Shown: piece by piece, positions 26,307 to 35,354 of the stretch
How the letters are laid out: each line of letters begins with the position of its first letter
Position numbering within the stretch: the stretch's first letter is position 1
Source: an uncultured Flavobacteriaceae bacterium
GTDB taxonomy: Bacteria; Bacteroidota; Bacteroidia; Flavobacteriales; Flavobacteriaceae
Direction of reading: 5' to 3'
Length of the DNA: 64,000 nucleotides
Assembly (NCBI GenBank): GCA_947500385.1
Contig: CANMSA010000018.1
Span: 1 to 64,000, forward strand
Notes under the pieces: generated by a model
Databases searched by the model: none
Seen by the model: the letters and a program-made list of their open reading frames with translations, nothing else
Told to the model about the DNA's origin: nothing
Made by a program: the position numbers and the translations under genes

Positions 26307-28673
26307 ATGATACGATTTTCTTTATGCTTGATACAAATTTTACTTTTTCTAACTGTTAAGGTAGTTTGCTCACAGGAACGTTTTCTTTTTAATAGAGACC
26401 AAGTAGAACTTACTAGGGCTCAGTGGATCGGTTCGGATGAAACCAGTGGTAAAACGTACGCTGTACTGCTTTTTCAAAAAAAATTTATACTCGATACGGT
26501 TCCCAAAAACGTACGTATCAATGTCTCTGCCGATAATCGGTATAAACTCTTTGTTAATGGCTGCACATTGCATGTAGGACCCGCTTTAGGATCATTGGAA
26601 CGCTGGTTTTATGATATTTTGGATATAGCCCCTTATCTTCAAAAAGGTGAGAATACTTTGGCGGTAAAAGTATGGAACTTCGGAGAGCATAATGCGCAAC
26701 GACAACAATCGTATAAGACAGCCTTCATTTTACAGGCTCATAATAGCCATATTGGTACTTTAATCAATACAAATGATAGTTGGAAGGTACTTCGAGATCA
26801 ATCGTACCATCCCATATTATTATCAGATGAGGAAATCGGTGGGGGCTATATCGCTTATCCGACGGATAGCATCTCGTTAAAAGGGCAGTTAATTAACTGG
26901 CAACAACCAATCAGTAAAGATCTTAAATGGAAAAAACCACTTTCTTTTGGTTTTGGGAATGAAAAGGGACTTAATTCCTGGCAAACCACGCCATGGGAAC
27001 TCGCCCCTAGAACAATACCAATTTTCCCCGATTCTCTAGAACGAAATTATGAGGTGCGGAAGACCAGCGGAATTAAGACTAAGACAATGCAAAATCTAAA
27101 AATAGCCCCTTTTACGAAATGCACACTTTTATTGGATAATCACCATTTGACCATGGGGTATCCTACATTATCCGTCTCCAAGGGCAAGAAAGCCATAGTG
27201 AAACTAATATACCAAGAATCCCTTTTTGATAAAGCTGATTCAAAGCAAAAAGGAAACCGAAACCTCATCACCGGTAAGATAATGAAAGGATACCGTGATG
27301 TCTTTGTATCGAGCGGAGCAATTGATAGTATTTCCTATACCCCATTGTCTTTACGCACGTTTCGATATGTACAAGTACAAATAGAAACTTTTGAAAAGCC
27401 ATTGTTCATAAACGATTTCTATAATAATTTTTCTGCCTTTCCATTTAAAAAAACAGGTGGTTTTACCGTGCCCGATACTACACTTACAAAAATCATGGAG
27501 GCTTCTTGGCGAACCGCAAGACTGTGCGCCCATGAAACCTATATGGACTGCCCCTACTACGAACAACTGCAATATATAGGGGATACCAGAATACAGGCGC
27601 TTATTAGTCTTTATTTGACCCAGAACGATGAACTTGTGAAAAATGCGATCAATCAGTTTAACGATTCGTTCTCAGCTGTTGGACTTACCCAGAGCAGATA
27701 CCCTTCTAATATCAAGCAGATCATCCCACCGTTTTCCATGCTTTATGTACACATGCTATCCGACTATCATCTTTTGAGAAATGATCCAGATTTTGTAGCA
27801 AAGAACCTCAAGATAGTGCCTATGATCCTTAAATGGTTTATCGATTATCTCGACGAAGACTTTTTAATAAACAACATCCCTTATTGGAATCACACCGATG
27901 GGGGGGCAGAGGGTTTTGAAATAGGAGAGCCTCCTTTTCTTAATGAAAAACCCAATGCGCAATTGGCTTTACTTTTGGCTTACACCATAGATGTGTTTCT
28001 GGAATTGGACGCAACTTTTGATTTGAAGATTCAAGCCGAATATTTTAAGGAGATTTCGCATTCTATAAAAAAGAACGTTTACCGTCTTTGTTACGATTCA
28101 AAGCGTAAACTTATTGCGGAAAGCCCCTCAAAAACAGTCTTTACAGAGCATACGAACGCTCTTGCCATTCTCGCGGCGGTTCCAAGAATTGACGAGGTCC
28201 TTACCGCTGAAGCCATTCACGAAGGCGACCAAATAATCGCCGCTACTTCCTATCATAAGTTCTACACATTTCAAGCCCTAGCTAAAGTAGGCAAAGCTTC
28301 ATTATTTTTGAGTGAATTAAAGCCATGGAAAAAAGCATTGGGCTACGGACTTACTACCTTTCCTGAACATGGAGTTGAGAGTCGCTCCGACTGTCATGCC
28401 TGGAGCGCACATCTACTTTATGACTTTCCTGCATACATCGCTGGAATACGCCCAAGTAGCACAGGATTTAAAACCGTTTTAATCAAACCCCAAGACGACT
28501 TATTATCGAAATACGAAGCTAAAGTAAGTCACCCAAATGGGACTATCCAAATGCGAAAGAAAGATATTTTCACTTATGAAGTAAAATTACCTGAAGGACT
28601 CTTCGGGGAGTTGCATAAGAATGGGGAAAAATTCAACCTTCGTCCAGGATTGACAATGATAAGAACAGATTAA
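26307..28673 (+). CDS. secreted GH78-like alpha-L-rhamnosidase family protein
   Basis: 788 residues from the ATG at 26307; an upstream TTG at 26271 lies inside the operator palindrome and is rejected. Signal peptide about 1-23 (IRFSLCLIQILLFLTVKVVCSQ). An N-terminal beta-sandwich (FVNGCTLHVGPALGSLERWFYDILDIAPYLQKGENTLAVKVWNFGEHN) and an (alpha/alpha)6 domain follow. The usual GH78 DCPQRDER block appears as YMDCPYYEQLQYIGDTRIQ, and the C-terminal SRSDCHAWSAHLLYDFPAYIAGIRP fits the family. Missing expected acidic residues in the first block make the exact activity uncertain; it may cleave a non-rhamnose sugar. No T9SS tail. It is divergently arranged with the sugar operon under a shared palindrome and likely supplies its substrate. 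Confidence 0.8.
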   Translation: MIRFSLCLIQILLFLTVKVVCSQERFLFNRDQVELTRAQWIGSDETSGKTYAVLLFQKKFILDTVPKNVRINVSADNRYKLFVNGCTLHVGPALGSLERWFYDILDIAPYLQKGENTLAVKVWNFGEHNAQRQQSYKTAFILQAHNSHIGTLINTNDSWKVLRDQSYHPILLSDEEIGGGYIAYPTDSISLKGQLINWQQPISKDLKWKKPLSFGFGNEKGLNSWQTTPWELAPRTIPIFPDSLERNYEVRKTSGIKTKTMQNLKIAPFTKCTLLLDNHHLTMGYPTLSVSKGKKAIVKLIYQESLFDKADSKQKGNRNLITGKIMKGYRDVFVSSGAIDSISYTPLSLRTFRYVQVQIETFEKPLFINDFYNNFSAFPFKKTGGFTVPDTTLTKIMEASWRTARLCAHETYMDCPYYEQLQYIGDTRIQALISLYLTQNDELVKNAINQFNDSFSAVGLTQSRYPSNIKQIIPPFSMLYVHMLSDYHLLRNDPDFVAKNLKIVPMILKWFIDYLDEDFLINNIPYWNHTDGGAEGFEIGEPPFLNEKPNAQLALLLAYTIDVFLELDATFDLKIQAEYFKEISHSIKKNVYRLCYDSKRKLIAESPSKTVFTEHTNALAILAAVPRIDEVLTAEAIHEGDQIIAATSYHKFYTFQALAKVGKASLFLSELKPWKKALGYGLTTFPEHGVESRSDCHAWSAHLLYDFPAYIAGIRPSSTGFKTVLIKPQDDLLSKYEAKVSHPNGTIQMRKKDIFTYEVKLPEGLFGELHKNGEKFNLRPGLTMIRTD

Positions 28674-29232
28674 AACGACCTGATAGAAATTTCTTTGAAT
28701 AATCCATCAATGCGTCCTAAATATGCCCATAAAATGTTTTTATAAACCCTTTTACATGTAAAAACTTCCGTTTGGTAAAATTTGATGGGTTAAGGAGATT
28801 CCTCGGGATTCCCCTAAAACAGGGAAGCCTTCAGAAATAATTAAGGGTTTACGATTCTTTTCTTAATGGACCTAAATAAAAAATGGGGAATGGTAATCTT
28901 TACCAATGCAGACCATGCTAGTGATTTTGGATTTGAACTGTTCAAATACTTGAACGGAAAAAGCTAAGTCTTGATTTTTGAAAGTCATATGAACATAATA
29001 TTTTTCATTACTCATACATTATTTGTACTTTCTCTTTTAAATCTTGACTTTATGGGCTATTCAATATTCTCTTTAAAAAAATGAACCTGATAAGTATTTT
29101 ATCCTGTAGGCTTGTCCAACAATAATATCTAACTCTCGTAAAATATCAAGATTTATTTTTTTTGCTGTAATGGCTCAATATTCAATGTGTTGAATCATAT
29201 TTCGTTAATTTCAAAGAAAGAATATTTATTTA
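28674..29232. other. intergenic region with remnant of a serine hydrolase
   Basis: 560 bp without a full gene. An open stretch on the plus strand, 28845-28967, reads MDLNKKWGMVIFTNADHASD then FGFELFKYLNGKS and a stop. That resembles the last ~30 residues of a beta-lactamase-fold serine hydrolase, so a gene was probably deleted here. A 14-bp palindrome TTTTACATGTAAAA lies at 28750-28763. The promoter of the Crp-like gene should be near the right end. Confidence 0.4.
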
Positions 29233-29814
29233 ATGCACCCGCTTCATCAACACATTAACAAGCAAGTAGTCTTAGATGAAACTGCTTTTGAAAAATTACT
29301 AAATCTATTCAGGCCTACTAACCTAAAGAGAGGGCAACATTTAATCGAACTAGGAAGTGCTGTCAATCATCAATACTTCGTATTAAAGGGTTGCCTGCGA
29401 ACCTTTATGATTGATTCGGCAGGTAAGGAACATACTATACAATTTGCTACTGAAAATTGGTGGGTGAGTGACTATCTATCGTATTATAAAAAGGTTAATT
29501 CCATTATGGTTGTAGAGTGTCTCGAAGATTGTCAACTGCTACAAATAAATAGAGTCGATTTAAATGACCTCTTTGATGAACTCCCACTAGCGGAGCGTTT
29601 TTTTAGAAAGCAATTGGAAAATGCATTTGTAGCATTTCAGATGCGAATTCTATCAAGTCTTCACCAAACGGCTGAAAAGAGATATTCCCTCTTTATTAAA
29701 AATTACCCTGATATTGAACAAAGGGTCAAAAACTATCAAATCGCTTCCTACTTAGGTATTACACCGGAAAGTCTAAGTAGGTTAAGAAAGCAACGTCTAC
29801 TATCTGAAAAATAA
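29233..29814 (+). CDS. Crp/Fnr family transcriptional regulator
   Basis: 193 residues. An N-terminal cyclic-nucleotide-binding-like beta-roll (about 20-120: LKRGQHLIELGSAVNHQYFVLKGCLRTFMIDSAGKEHTIQFATENWW) is followed by a short C-terminal helix-turn-helix (IASYLGITPESLSRLRKQ, about 170-187). The length and final HTH match the Bacteroidota group of Crp-like proteins that lack the usual cAMP residues. It is followed by an SMP-30-like gene and an alcohol dehydrogenase on the same strand, with 92 and 67 bp gaps, and probably regulates them. Confidence 0.88.
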   Translation: MHPLHQHINKQVVLDETAFEKLLNLFRPTNLKRGQHLIELGSAVNHQYFVLKGCLRTFMIDSAGKEHTIQFATENWWVSDYLSYYKKVNSIMVVECLEDCQLLQINRVDLNDLFDELPLAERFFRKQLENAFVAFQMRILSSLHQTAEKRYSLFIKNYPDIEQRVKNYQIASYLGITPESLSRLRKQRLLSEK

Positions 29815-29906
29815 CATCACGTACCTTTTTCTTACCATACATCAATTTTTGAAATACATCGCGGGGCTAGTTTTGTCAAAACAATAATCAAATTTTTTTT
29901 AGACAG

Positions 29907-30761
29907 ATGAAAAAAATACTATCCATTGTTATCGCCTTTTTTGCCCTAAGCACTATAATTGCACAAAAGCTTGAAAAGAAATGGGAAGCTACAGGTTTGG
30001 AGGCTCCTGAATCAGTAGTGGCATACAAAGATTTTTATCTTGTATCGAATGTAGCCGGACAACCTGCGGAGAAAAATGGTCTGGGTTACATATCGAAACT
30101 GAGTAAAAAGGGAGAAATAACCATTAAAAAATGGGCTATTGGTTTTAACGCGCCCAAAGGGTTGGGTATTTATGGTGAAAACCTTTATGTGGCTGACATA
30201 GATCTGGTAGTCCTTGTGGATCTAAACACCGGAAAAATCAAGAAAAGATTTAAAGCTGAAGGAGCAACCTTTTTAAACGACATCGAAATAACCTCGGATG
30301 GTACGGTGTTCATTACGGATACTTTTGGTGGAAATGCGATTTATCGGATCAAAGATGGGGAGATTTCATTGTGGTTAAAAAATGACTTGCTGAATTACCC
30401 CAACGGACTGAAAGTCAAGGGCGATGAACTCTTTGTATCTTCTTGGGGCGTGGTTACGAATCAGGAAACATTTGAGACCGAAGTCCCTGGAGTGCTTTTG
30501 TCGGTAAACCTTAAGGATAAGAGTATCAAAACACTCACGGAACCTTTTGGCAATTTGGATGGATTGGGCGTACTCGGCGAAGGCTTCTTGGTTTCGGACT
30601 GGATTTCAGGTGAAATTATGACCGTTGATAAAAACAATAAGACTCAGGTCATTCTAAATTTAAAACCGGGATCTGCTGACCTTGGTCTTTTCGAAAACCA
30701 GGAGATTCTTCTAGTTCCACAGATGCTTGAAGGTAAATTGACCGCGTATAGCGTGAACTAG
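29907..30761 (+). CDS. exported SMP-30/gluconolactonase-like beta-propeller protein
   Basis: 284 residues with a signal peptide (about 1-20, MKKILSIVIAFFALSTIIAQ). Repeated blades of the SMP-30/NHL type follow: FYLVSNVAGQPAEKNGLGYISKL, APKGLGIYGENLYVADIDLVVLVDLNTGKI, LNDIEITSDGTVFITDTFGGNAIYRI, YPNGLKVKGDELFVSSWG, LDGLGVLGEGFLVSDWISGEI. The metal-binding residues of true gluconolactonases (Asn/Asp in LNDI and YPNGL) are plausible here, so a periplasmic lactonase or binding protein is likely. Adjacent to the dehydrogenase gene. Confidence 0.8.
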   Translation: MKKILSIVIAFFALSTIIAQKLEKKWEATGLEAPESVVAYKDFYLVSNVAGQPAEKNGLGYISKLSKKGEITIKKWAIGFNAPKGLGIYGENLYVADIDLVVLVDLNTGKIKKRFKAEGATFLNDIEITSDGTVFITDTFGGNAIYRIKDGEISLWLKNDLLNYPNGLKVKGDELFVSSWGVVTNQETFETEVPGVLLSVNLKDKSIKTLTEPFGNLDGLGVLGEGFLVSDWISGEIMTVDKNNKTQVILNLKPGSADLGLFENQEILLVPQMLEGKLTAYSVN

Positions 30762-30828
30762 AAAATAGCAGATAACGATTTATACCCGTCAAATAAACTT
30801 CTTTAGTAATCAGAAGAATAAAATAGTT

Positions 30829-31989
30829 ATGAAAAACTTTGAATTATATGTGCCCACTAAAATGATTTTTGGTGAGGGAGAAATCAAAAAGTTGGCCACC
30901 GAAGCGCCCAAGGATAAGAAAATACTTTTGCTATATGGAGGTGGCAGCATAAATAATAACGGTATTTATGACCAAGTAATCAAAGCGCTAAAAGACCATA
31001 CCTTTATCGAGTTCTCGGGAATTGAGGCCAATCCTGAATATACGACCTTACTAAAGGCGTTGGAAATTATCAAAAAGGAGAACATTGGTTATATGCTCGC
31101 CGTTGGCGGTGGCTCCGTTATCGACGGGACTAAATTTTTGGCATCTGCAGCACTTTATAATGGGGATAATCCTTGGGATATCCTTTCCAAAAAGATAAGG
31201 ACCTTCAAAGGACTTCCCTTTGGTACTATATTAACATTACCTGCTACAGGCAGTGAAATGAACAGCGGTGCGGTTGTAAGTAGATCTGAAACCAATGAAA
31301 AACTGGTGATGGGCGGCCCAGGGTTATTTCCCGAATTTTCAATTTGTGATCCCACGGTTGTTCGGAGTATTCCCAAAAGACAATTGGCAAACGGTCTTGC
31401 TGATGCTTATACACATGTACTGGAACAGTATATGACCTATCCTGCGGATGGCCCGCTACAGGATCGTTTCTCAGAAGGAATTTTACAGACTTTATTAGAA
31501 ATTGCGCCCGCCGTAATAGAGGATCCCGCTAATTACAAGGCAGCTTCTAACTTTATGTGGTGCTGTACTATGGCCCTTAACGGTTATATCCAGAAGGGAG
31601 TCCCTACGGATTGGAGCGTCCATGTAATTGCACATGAACTTACGGCATTTTATGGAATAGACCACGCCCGTACATTGGCCATTATCTTACCAAGCGCTTA
31701 CGAAAAGAAATTTGAGCAGAAAAAAGAGAAACTGGCCCAGTATGCCGAACGTGTTTTTAATATAACAGAGGGAACTTTAAAAGAAAAAGCCAAAAGTGCT
31801 ATCCAAAGAACAGAACGCTTCTACCAATCTTTAGATATAAAAACACGCTTGCAGGACTATACGGATGACTACGAAGGATTTTCGTTAAAAGTGGCTAATA
31901 GTCTTACAGAGCATGGTTTGACCGCCTTAGGTGAGCATAAAGATATCACCCCGGAAGTTGCCGCCGAAATCGTAAAGATGTCATATTAG
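30829..31989 (+). CDS. iron-containing alcohol dehydrogenase, YqhD/BdhA-like
   Basis: 386 residues. Group III alcohol dehydrogenase: N-terminal YVPTKMIFGEGEIKKLA, nucleotide-binding GGGSVIDGTKFLA (about 91-103), metal region with DAYTHVLEQY and HVIAHELTAFYGIDHARTLAIILP, matching YqhD-type His/Asp ligands. These enzymes reduce aldehydes with NADPH. Length is typical. It lies 67 bp after the SMP-30-like gene and may form an operon with it and the Crp-like regulator. Confidence 0.92.
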   Translation: MKNFELYVPTKMIFGEGEIKKLATEAPKDKKILLLYGGGSINNNGIYDQVIKALKDHTFIEFSGIEANPEYTTLLKALEIIKKENIGYMLAVGGGSVIDGTKFLASAALYNGDNPWDILSKKIRTFKGLPFGTILTLPATGSEMNSGAVVSRSETNEKLVMGGPGLFPEFSICDPTVVRSIPKRQLANGLADAYTHVLEQYMTYPADGPLQDRFSEGILQTLLEIAPAVIEDPANYKAASNFMWCCTMALNGYIQKGVPTDWSVHVIAHELTAFYGIDHARTLAIILPSAYEKKFEQKKEKLAQYAERVFNITEGTLKEKAKSAIQRTERFYQSLDIKTRLQDYTDDYEGFSLKVANSLTEHGLTALGEHKDITPEVAAEIVKMSY

Positions 31990-32170
31990 GTGTTAGAAAT
32001 TCTCAGGAGATTTTGATAAATGACGTAAAGAGGGATGTGGTTTAAATATAGCAGCGTAATTCCAATAATGCTTTTTAATATAAACATGATTTTATGGACA
32101 TATATTAAATATAGATATTTCTTTTTTAGCCAATATCTATATTCGCTAGTTGACAGTCATTAGAAAGAAA

Positions 32171-33004
32171 ATGATAAAAATCGAGATACCATATAATTCT
32201 GAAACATTATCAGCAACTTTATTTGATAATAACAACAACGAAACTGTTTTAATTATTGCTTCAGCTACTGGAGTAAAGCAGGAGTACTATAGTAAATTCG
32301 CTAAATATGCTGAGAATAATGGGATTACTGTTATCACATTTGATTATAATGGTATAGGTCTCTCTTTAAATAAACCTATCCAAGATCTAAAAATTGATGC
32401 TGCAGATTGGGGCAGTAATGATATAGAAAGTATAATACAATACGTGATAAACAACTACCCAAAATCAAAGAAGGTGATTCTTGGACATAGTATTGGAGGA
32501 CAACTAATTGGACTTTCTAAATCATCTAGTAAATTAGACAAAATAATTTTAGTAGCAGCACAATCAGGATACTGGAAATACTGGAAAGGAATTGAAAGAA
32601 TAAAAATGTGGCTCAATTGGTATATTCTTTTTCCATTTCTTCTTGGAATTTTTGGTTATCTCAAATCTAAGAGAATTAGCGGTATGGAAAATCTACCAAA
32701 AAACGTTGCTAAGCAATGGCAGAATTGGGGCAAGAACAGAGATTATATTTTTAGTGACAAGTCTATTAAAGATAAATTCTATGAAACAATAGAAGTAGAT
32801 ATTACTGCTTATAGTATAGATGATGATAATTTTGCCCCAAAAGAGGCAGTTCAATGGATGACCGATAAATATAAGAATGCAAAAAGAAAATCAGTACATT
32901 TGAATCCATTTGATTTTCAAGCCAATAAAATTGGGCATTTTGGAATATTTAAAGAACGCTTTAAAAATACAATTTGGACTCAAATTTTGAATGAAATAAA
33001 ATAA
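32171..33004 (+). CDS. alpha/beta hydrolase family protein
   Basis: 277 residues from the ATG at 32171 (MIKIEIPYNSE); the earlier TTG at 32150 is less likely. Nucleophile elbow VILGHSIGGQL, an oxyanion region around VLIIASATGVKQEYYSK, and a late His (NKIGHFGIF) fit an esterase or lipase-like hydrolase of unknown substrate. Codon and base use is noticeably more AT-rich than that of its neighbours, which suggests it arrived by transfer or belongs to the mobile region to its right. Confidence 0.8.
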   Translation: MIKIEIPYNSETLSATLFDNNNNETVLIIASATGVKQEYYSKFAKYAENNGITVITFDYNGIGLSLNKPIQDLKIDAADWGSNDIESIIQYVINNYPKSKKVILGHSIGGQLIGLSKSSSKLDKIILVAAQSGYWKYWKGIERIKMWLNWYILFPFLLGIFGYLKSKRISGMENLPKNVAKQWQNWGKNRDYIFSDKSIKDKFYETIEVDITAYSIDDDNFAPKEAVQWMTDKYKNAKRKSVHLNPFDFQANKIGHFGIFKERFKNTIWTQILNEIK

Positions 33005-33085
33005 CGAAAACCTACAACGCATAAAAATAAGGAGGAATAGTTCTAAAAACGCATGCCCCTTTGAAAAAACATTTTGTTTGATTTA

Positions 33086-33892
33086 ACCGCTGTACGAAAA
33101 GGGGTAAGGCTTCACCGAAGGACGATACCGAGATAGAGGAAGCCTTACAACAAAAAGCGAAGGAACACTCGGAGGAGGGCTTTTGGTAGGCCTACGATCG
33201 TTTGCGGAACGAGGGGAAGCAATGGAACCATAAGCGGGTCCACTGTGTATAAAAGGCTTGAGCTGCCTTTGAGAAGAAAAGCGAAGGAACGCCTGCCGGC
33301 AAGGGTCATAGAGCCCTTCGAGGTCCTCGGCGAGCTCAACCCTACCTAGAGTATGGATTTCGTGACCGATGTCCTTGAAAACAAGAGACGCTTCAGGTCG
33401 TTCAACGTTATCGATTATTTCAACCGGGAAGCACTTCATGTAATAGTGGACTTTTCGTTGCCGAGCAATCGCATGGTCTGGGTACTGAACCACCTTATAA
33501 ACAAAAGAGGGAAACCGAAGAAGACGCGAATGGACAATGGCCCTTAGTTTATAGCCCGTTTAACCAACGATTGGAGCCAGATGCACGGGATGGAGTTCAA
33601 ATATATCCAACCCGGCAGACCGACCCAGAACGCTTTTGTGGAAAGATTCAACGGTAGTTATCGGCGAGGGGTGCTGGACATATATATTCGAGCATATCGA
33701 CCAAGTAAGGGAACGGGGCCATATCTGGATGAAGGATTACAATCATCACAGACCCAATGACGCACTGAGCAGAATACCACCGGTAAAATATGCAGAGCTT
33801 AATTCTTTTGGGGCTAGCCCCGGAAGAATTAAAAACAATAACTTTAGCGACGTTTTAGAAAACTAAGCAGTTCTAATTAGGGGAAGCTTACA
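33086..33892 (+). mobile_element. decayed IS3-family insertion sequence (orfB remnant)
   Basis: Remnant of an IS3-group transposase (rve/DDE core). Recognisable blocks: [53 protein letters not shown] (first Asp), TRMDNGP (second Asp), [20 protein letters not shown] (Glu), [21 protein letters not shown]. It is broken by in-frame stops at 33187 (after GFW), 33250 and 33259, by further stops before SMDF and after MDNGP, and by at least two frameshifts, so it is inactive. The right end may be GGGGAAGCTTACA (33880-33892); I do not see a matching left end. It lies at the left flank of the mobilization genes. Confidence 0.85.
33801..33830. repeat. 30-nt hairpin inside the IS remnant
   Basis: The segment starts AATTCTTTTGGGGC and ends GCCCCGGAAGAATT with a TA centre, a nearly perfect 14-bp stem with two G-T pairs. 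It lies at the end of the transposase reading frame. It could be a terminator-like or end structure of the element. Confidence 0.5.
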
Positions 33893-34170
33893 AAGTATCA
33901 ATTGTAATCGAAATGTAAATCACTTACTCGTCCAAGACCCATCGGTATCTTTCGTTCTTTTCTTGGCCCTGGACAACATTGAATTCTCACCGTTTTTTCC
34001 GATTTGTTGAACAAAGTTCAAAAATCGACCGATTTCCCTGTTAAAATTTTCTTGGTTTTCCCTTGCCCACGGAGTACCCCCTAATTTGAAAAAGGGTACG
34101 AAGTTCAAGATGTGTCATTGTCATGACGATCTTGCTTTTGCTCCCCACGGTCGCAAAAGAAAAAGGAAAA
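33893..34170. other. junction between IS remnant and mobilization genes
   Basis: Small open frames only. One on the minus strand (34108-33920, 62 codons, starting MNFVPFFKLGGTPWAREN) has coding-like composition but no family I recognise. The region probably also contains the promoter and the nick site (oriT) for the relaxase that follows; I cannot point to the oriT with confidence. Confidence 0.35.
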
Positions 34171-34467
34171 ATGAAACGGGAAGTTATACAGTTCCGGTGC
34201 AGTGTCTTCGAGAAGAAACTGCTCAAGATAAAGGCCAAAAAGGCCGGGCTGTCCCTTTCCGAATATTGCCGAAGTTCCGCTTTTAATCATACGCTTATCG
34301 AACGCTTGACCGAAGAACAGTTGCAGCATTATGCAATGCTCGTAAAATACGGCAACAACTTTAAGCGAATCGCCAATATGTTTAAAAAGCGCAATCCTGG
34401 TTTGGCTTTCGAGGTCGAAGAATTGGCAAATGAAATACGGAACCATCTAAACAATTTTAGAAAATGA
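34171..34467 (+). CDS. mobC: MobC-like relaxosome accessory protein
   Basis: 98 residues from the ATG at 34171 (MKREVIQFRCSVFEK); the frame is open further upstream, but that part has no conservation. The N-terminal half resembles a ribbon-helix-helix DNA-binding fold (KKAGLSLSEYCRSSAFNH). The middle YAMLVKYGNNFKRIANMFKKRNP is the MobC block (usually L..IGNNLNQIA). Helps the relaxase bind and open oriT in mobilizable elements. Its stop overlaps the relaxase start by 4 bp (ATGA), so the two are coupled. Confidence 0.85.
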   Translation: MKREVIQFRCSVFEKKLLKIKAKKAGLSLSEYCRSSAFNHTLIERLTEEQLQHYAMLVKYGNNFKRIANMFKKRNPGLAFEVEELANEIRNHLNNFRK

Positions 34468-35333
34468 TTGGTAAGGGGAAATCCATAGCGCATACGGGAG
34501 CTTCTATTTCCTATGGCTGGAACCAAGATAAGGGAGCTGAGATCATTCATACCCAACATTTAATTGGCGATAATCCCCAAGAGATTACCGAGGAATTTCG
34601 TTTGGTTCAGGAGATGAGTACCCGAACCAAAAACAACACCCTAAGCTTTGTCCTTAGCCCCACTGTTGAGGACGGACAAAAACTATCCAACAAAGAACTA
34701 GGGAAATTGGTCAAGAACTTTATTTCGGAAATGAACTTAAAAAATAATCAATCGGTCGCCTTTGTCCATCGGGACAAACAACATACCCACATACACCTAT
34801 ACGCAAACCGTATCGGTTTTGATGGAAAAGCTTATAAAGACAGTTTTATCGGAAAGCGGAGCCAACTAACGGCCGAAAAGGTCGCCAAAGAAATGGGACT
34901 TACCACGGCTAGAGAGGTACAACGAGAAAAGCTTTTAGAAACTAAAGATATAAGAAGCGAGATAAAACAAATATACGATGCTGTTATAGCAAAAGGATGC
35001 CCCAAAGACTTTGACACCTATATAAAACTGATGCAGAAACAAGATGTAAAGGTGATTCCCTTTATCAACAAGGCGAATAAGCTACAGGGCTTTCATTTTG
35101 AATACAAAGGCCATCATCTCAAAGGCAGCGCGGGACACCGCTCCCTATCGGGCGGTAAAATCGCTTTGGCTATTTCGGATAACAGTACAAAAGGGCTCGT
35201 TATAGGCCAAGGTGAATTGGTAAAGTTATCCGGTAAAGCCGTGGGAGTAAGCGCCAATTTCGCTTTGACCTTTACCAAGAACCTTATCAAGAAAGGCATT
35301 AAAAGAAGTTTGGGAACAGACATCGAAATATAA
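34464..35333 (+). CDS. relaxase/mobilization nuclease
   Basis: 289 residues, on the short side. Relaxase domain: N-terminal GKGKSIAHTGASISYGW; the metal-binding histidine motif DKQHTHIHLYANRI (about 105-118), the three-His motif; NTLSFVLSPTVEDG before it. A catalytic Tyr near the N-terminus (SISYGW) is plausible. It nicks oriT and leads the strand during conjugal mobilization. The C-terminal part (about 200-289) is basic. There is no coupling protein or type IV secretion gene in the window, so transfer would need a helper element. Confidence 0.9.
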   Translation: MIGKGKSIAHTGASISYGWNQDKGAEIIHTQHLIGDNPQEITEEFRLVQEMSTRTKNNTLSFVLSPTVEDGQKLSNKELGKLVKNFISEMNLKNNQSVAFVHRDKQHTHIHLYANRIGFDGKAYKDSFIGKRSQLTAEKVAKEMGLTTAREVQREKLLETKDIRSEIKQIYDAVIAKGCPKDFDTYIKLMQKQDVKVIPFINKANKLQGFHFEYKGHHLKGSAGHRSLSGGKIALAISDNSTKGLVIGQGELVKLSGKAVGVSANFALTFTKNLIKKGIKRSLGTDIEI

Positions 35334-35354
35334 CGAACGTTAAAAAAGAACGCT

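Noticed and set aside
26271-28673. TTG start for the GH78-like gene at 26271
   Set aside because: Inside the operator palindrome; the signal peptide begins at the ATG at 26307.
33083-33493. 136-codon minus-strand frame
   Set aside because: Antisense of the IS3 remnant.
33920-34108. 62-codon minus-strand frame next to mobC
   Set aside because: Coding-like composition, but no family and no context strong enough to call it.
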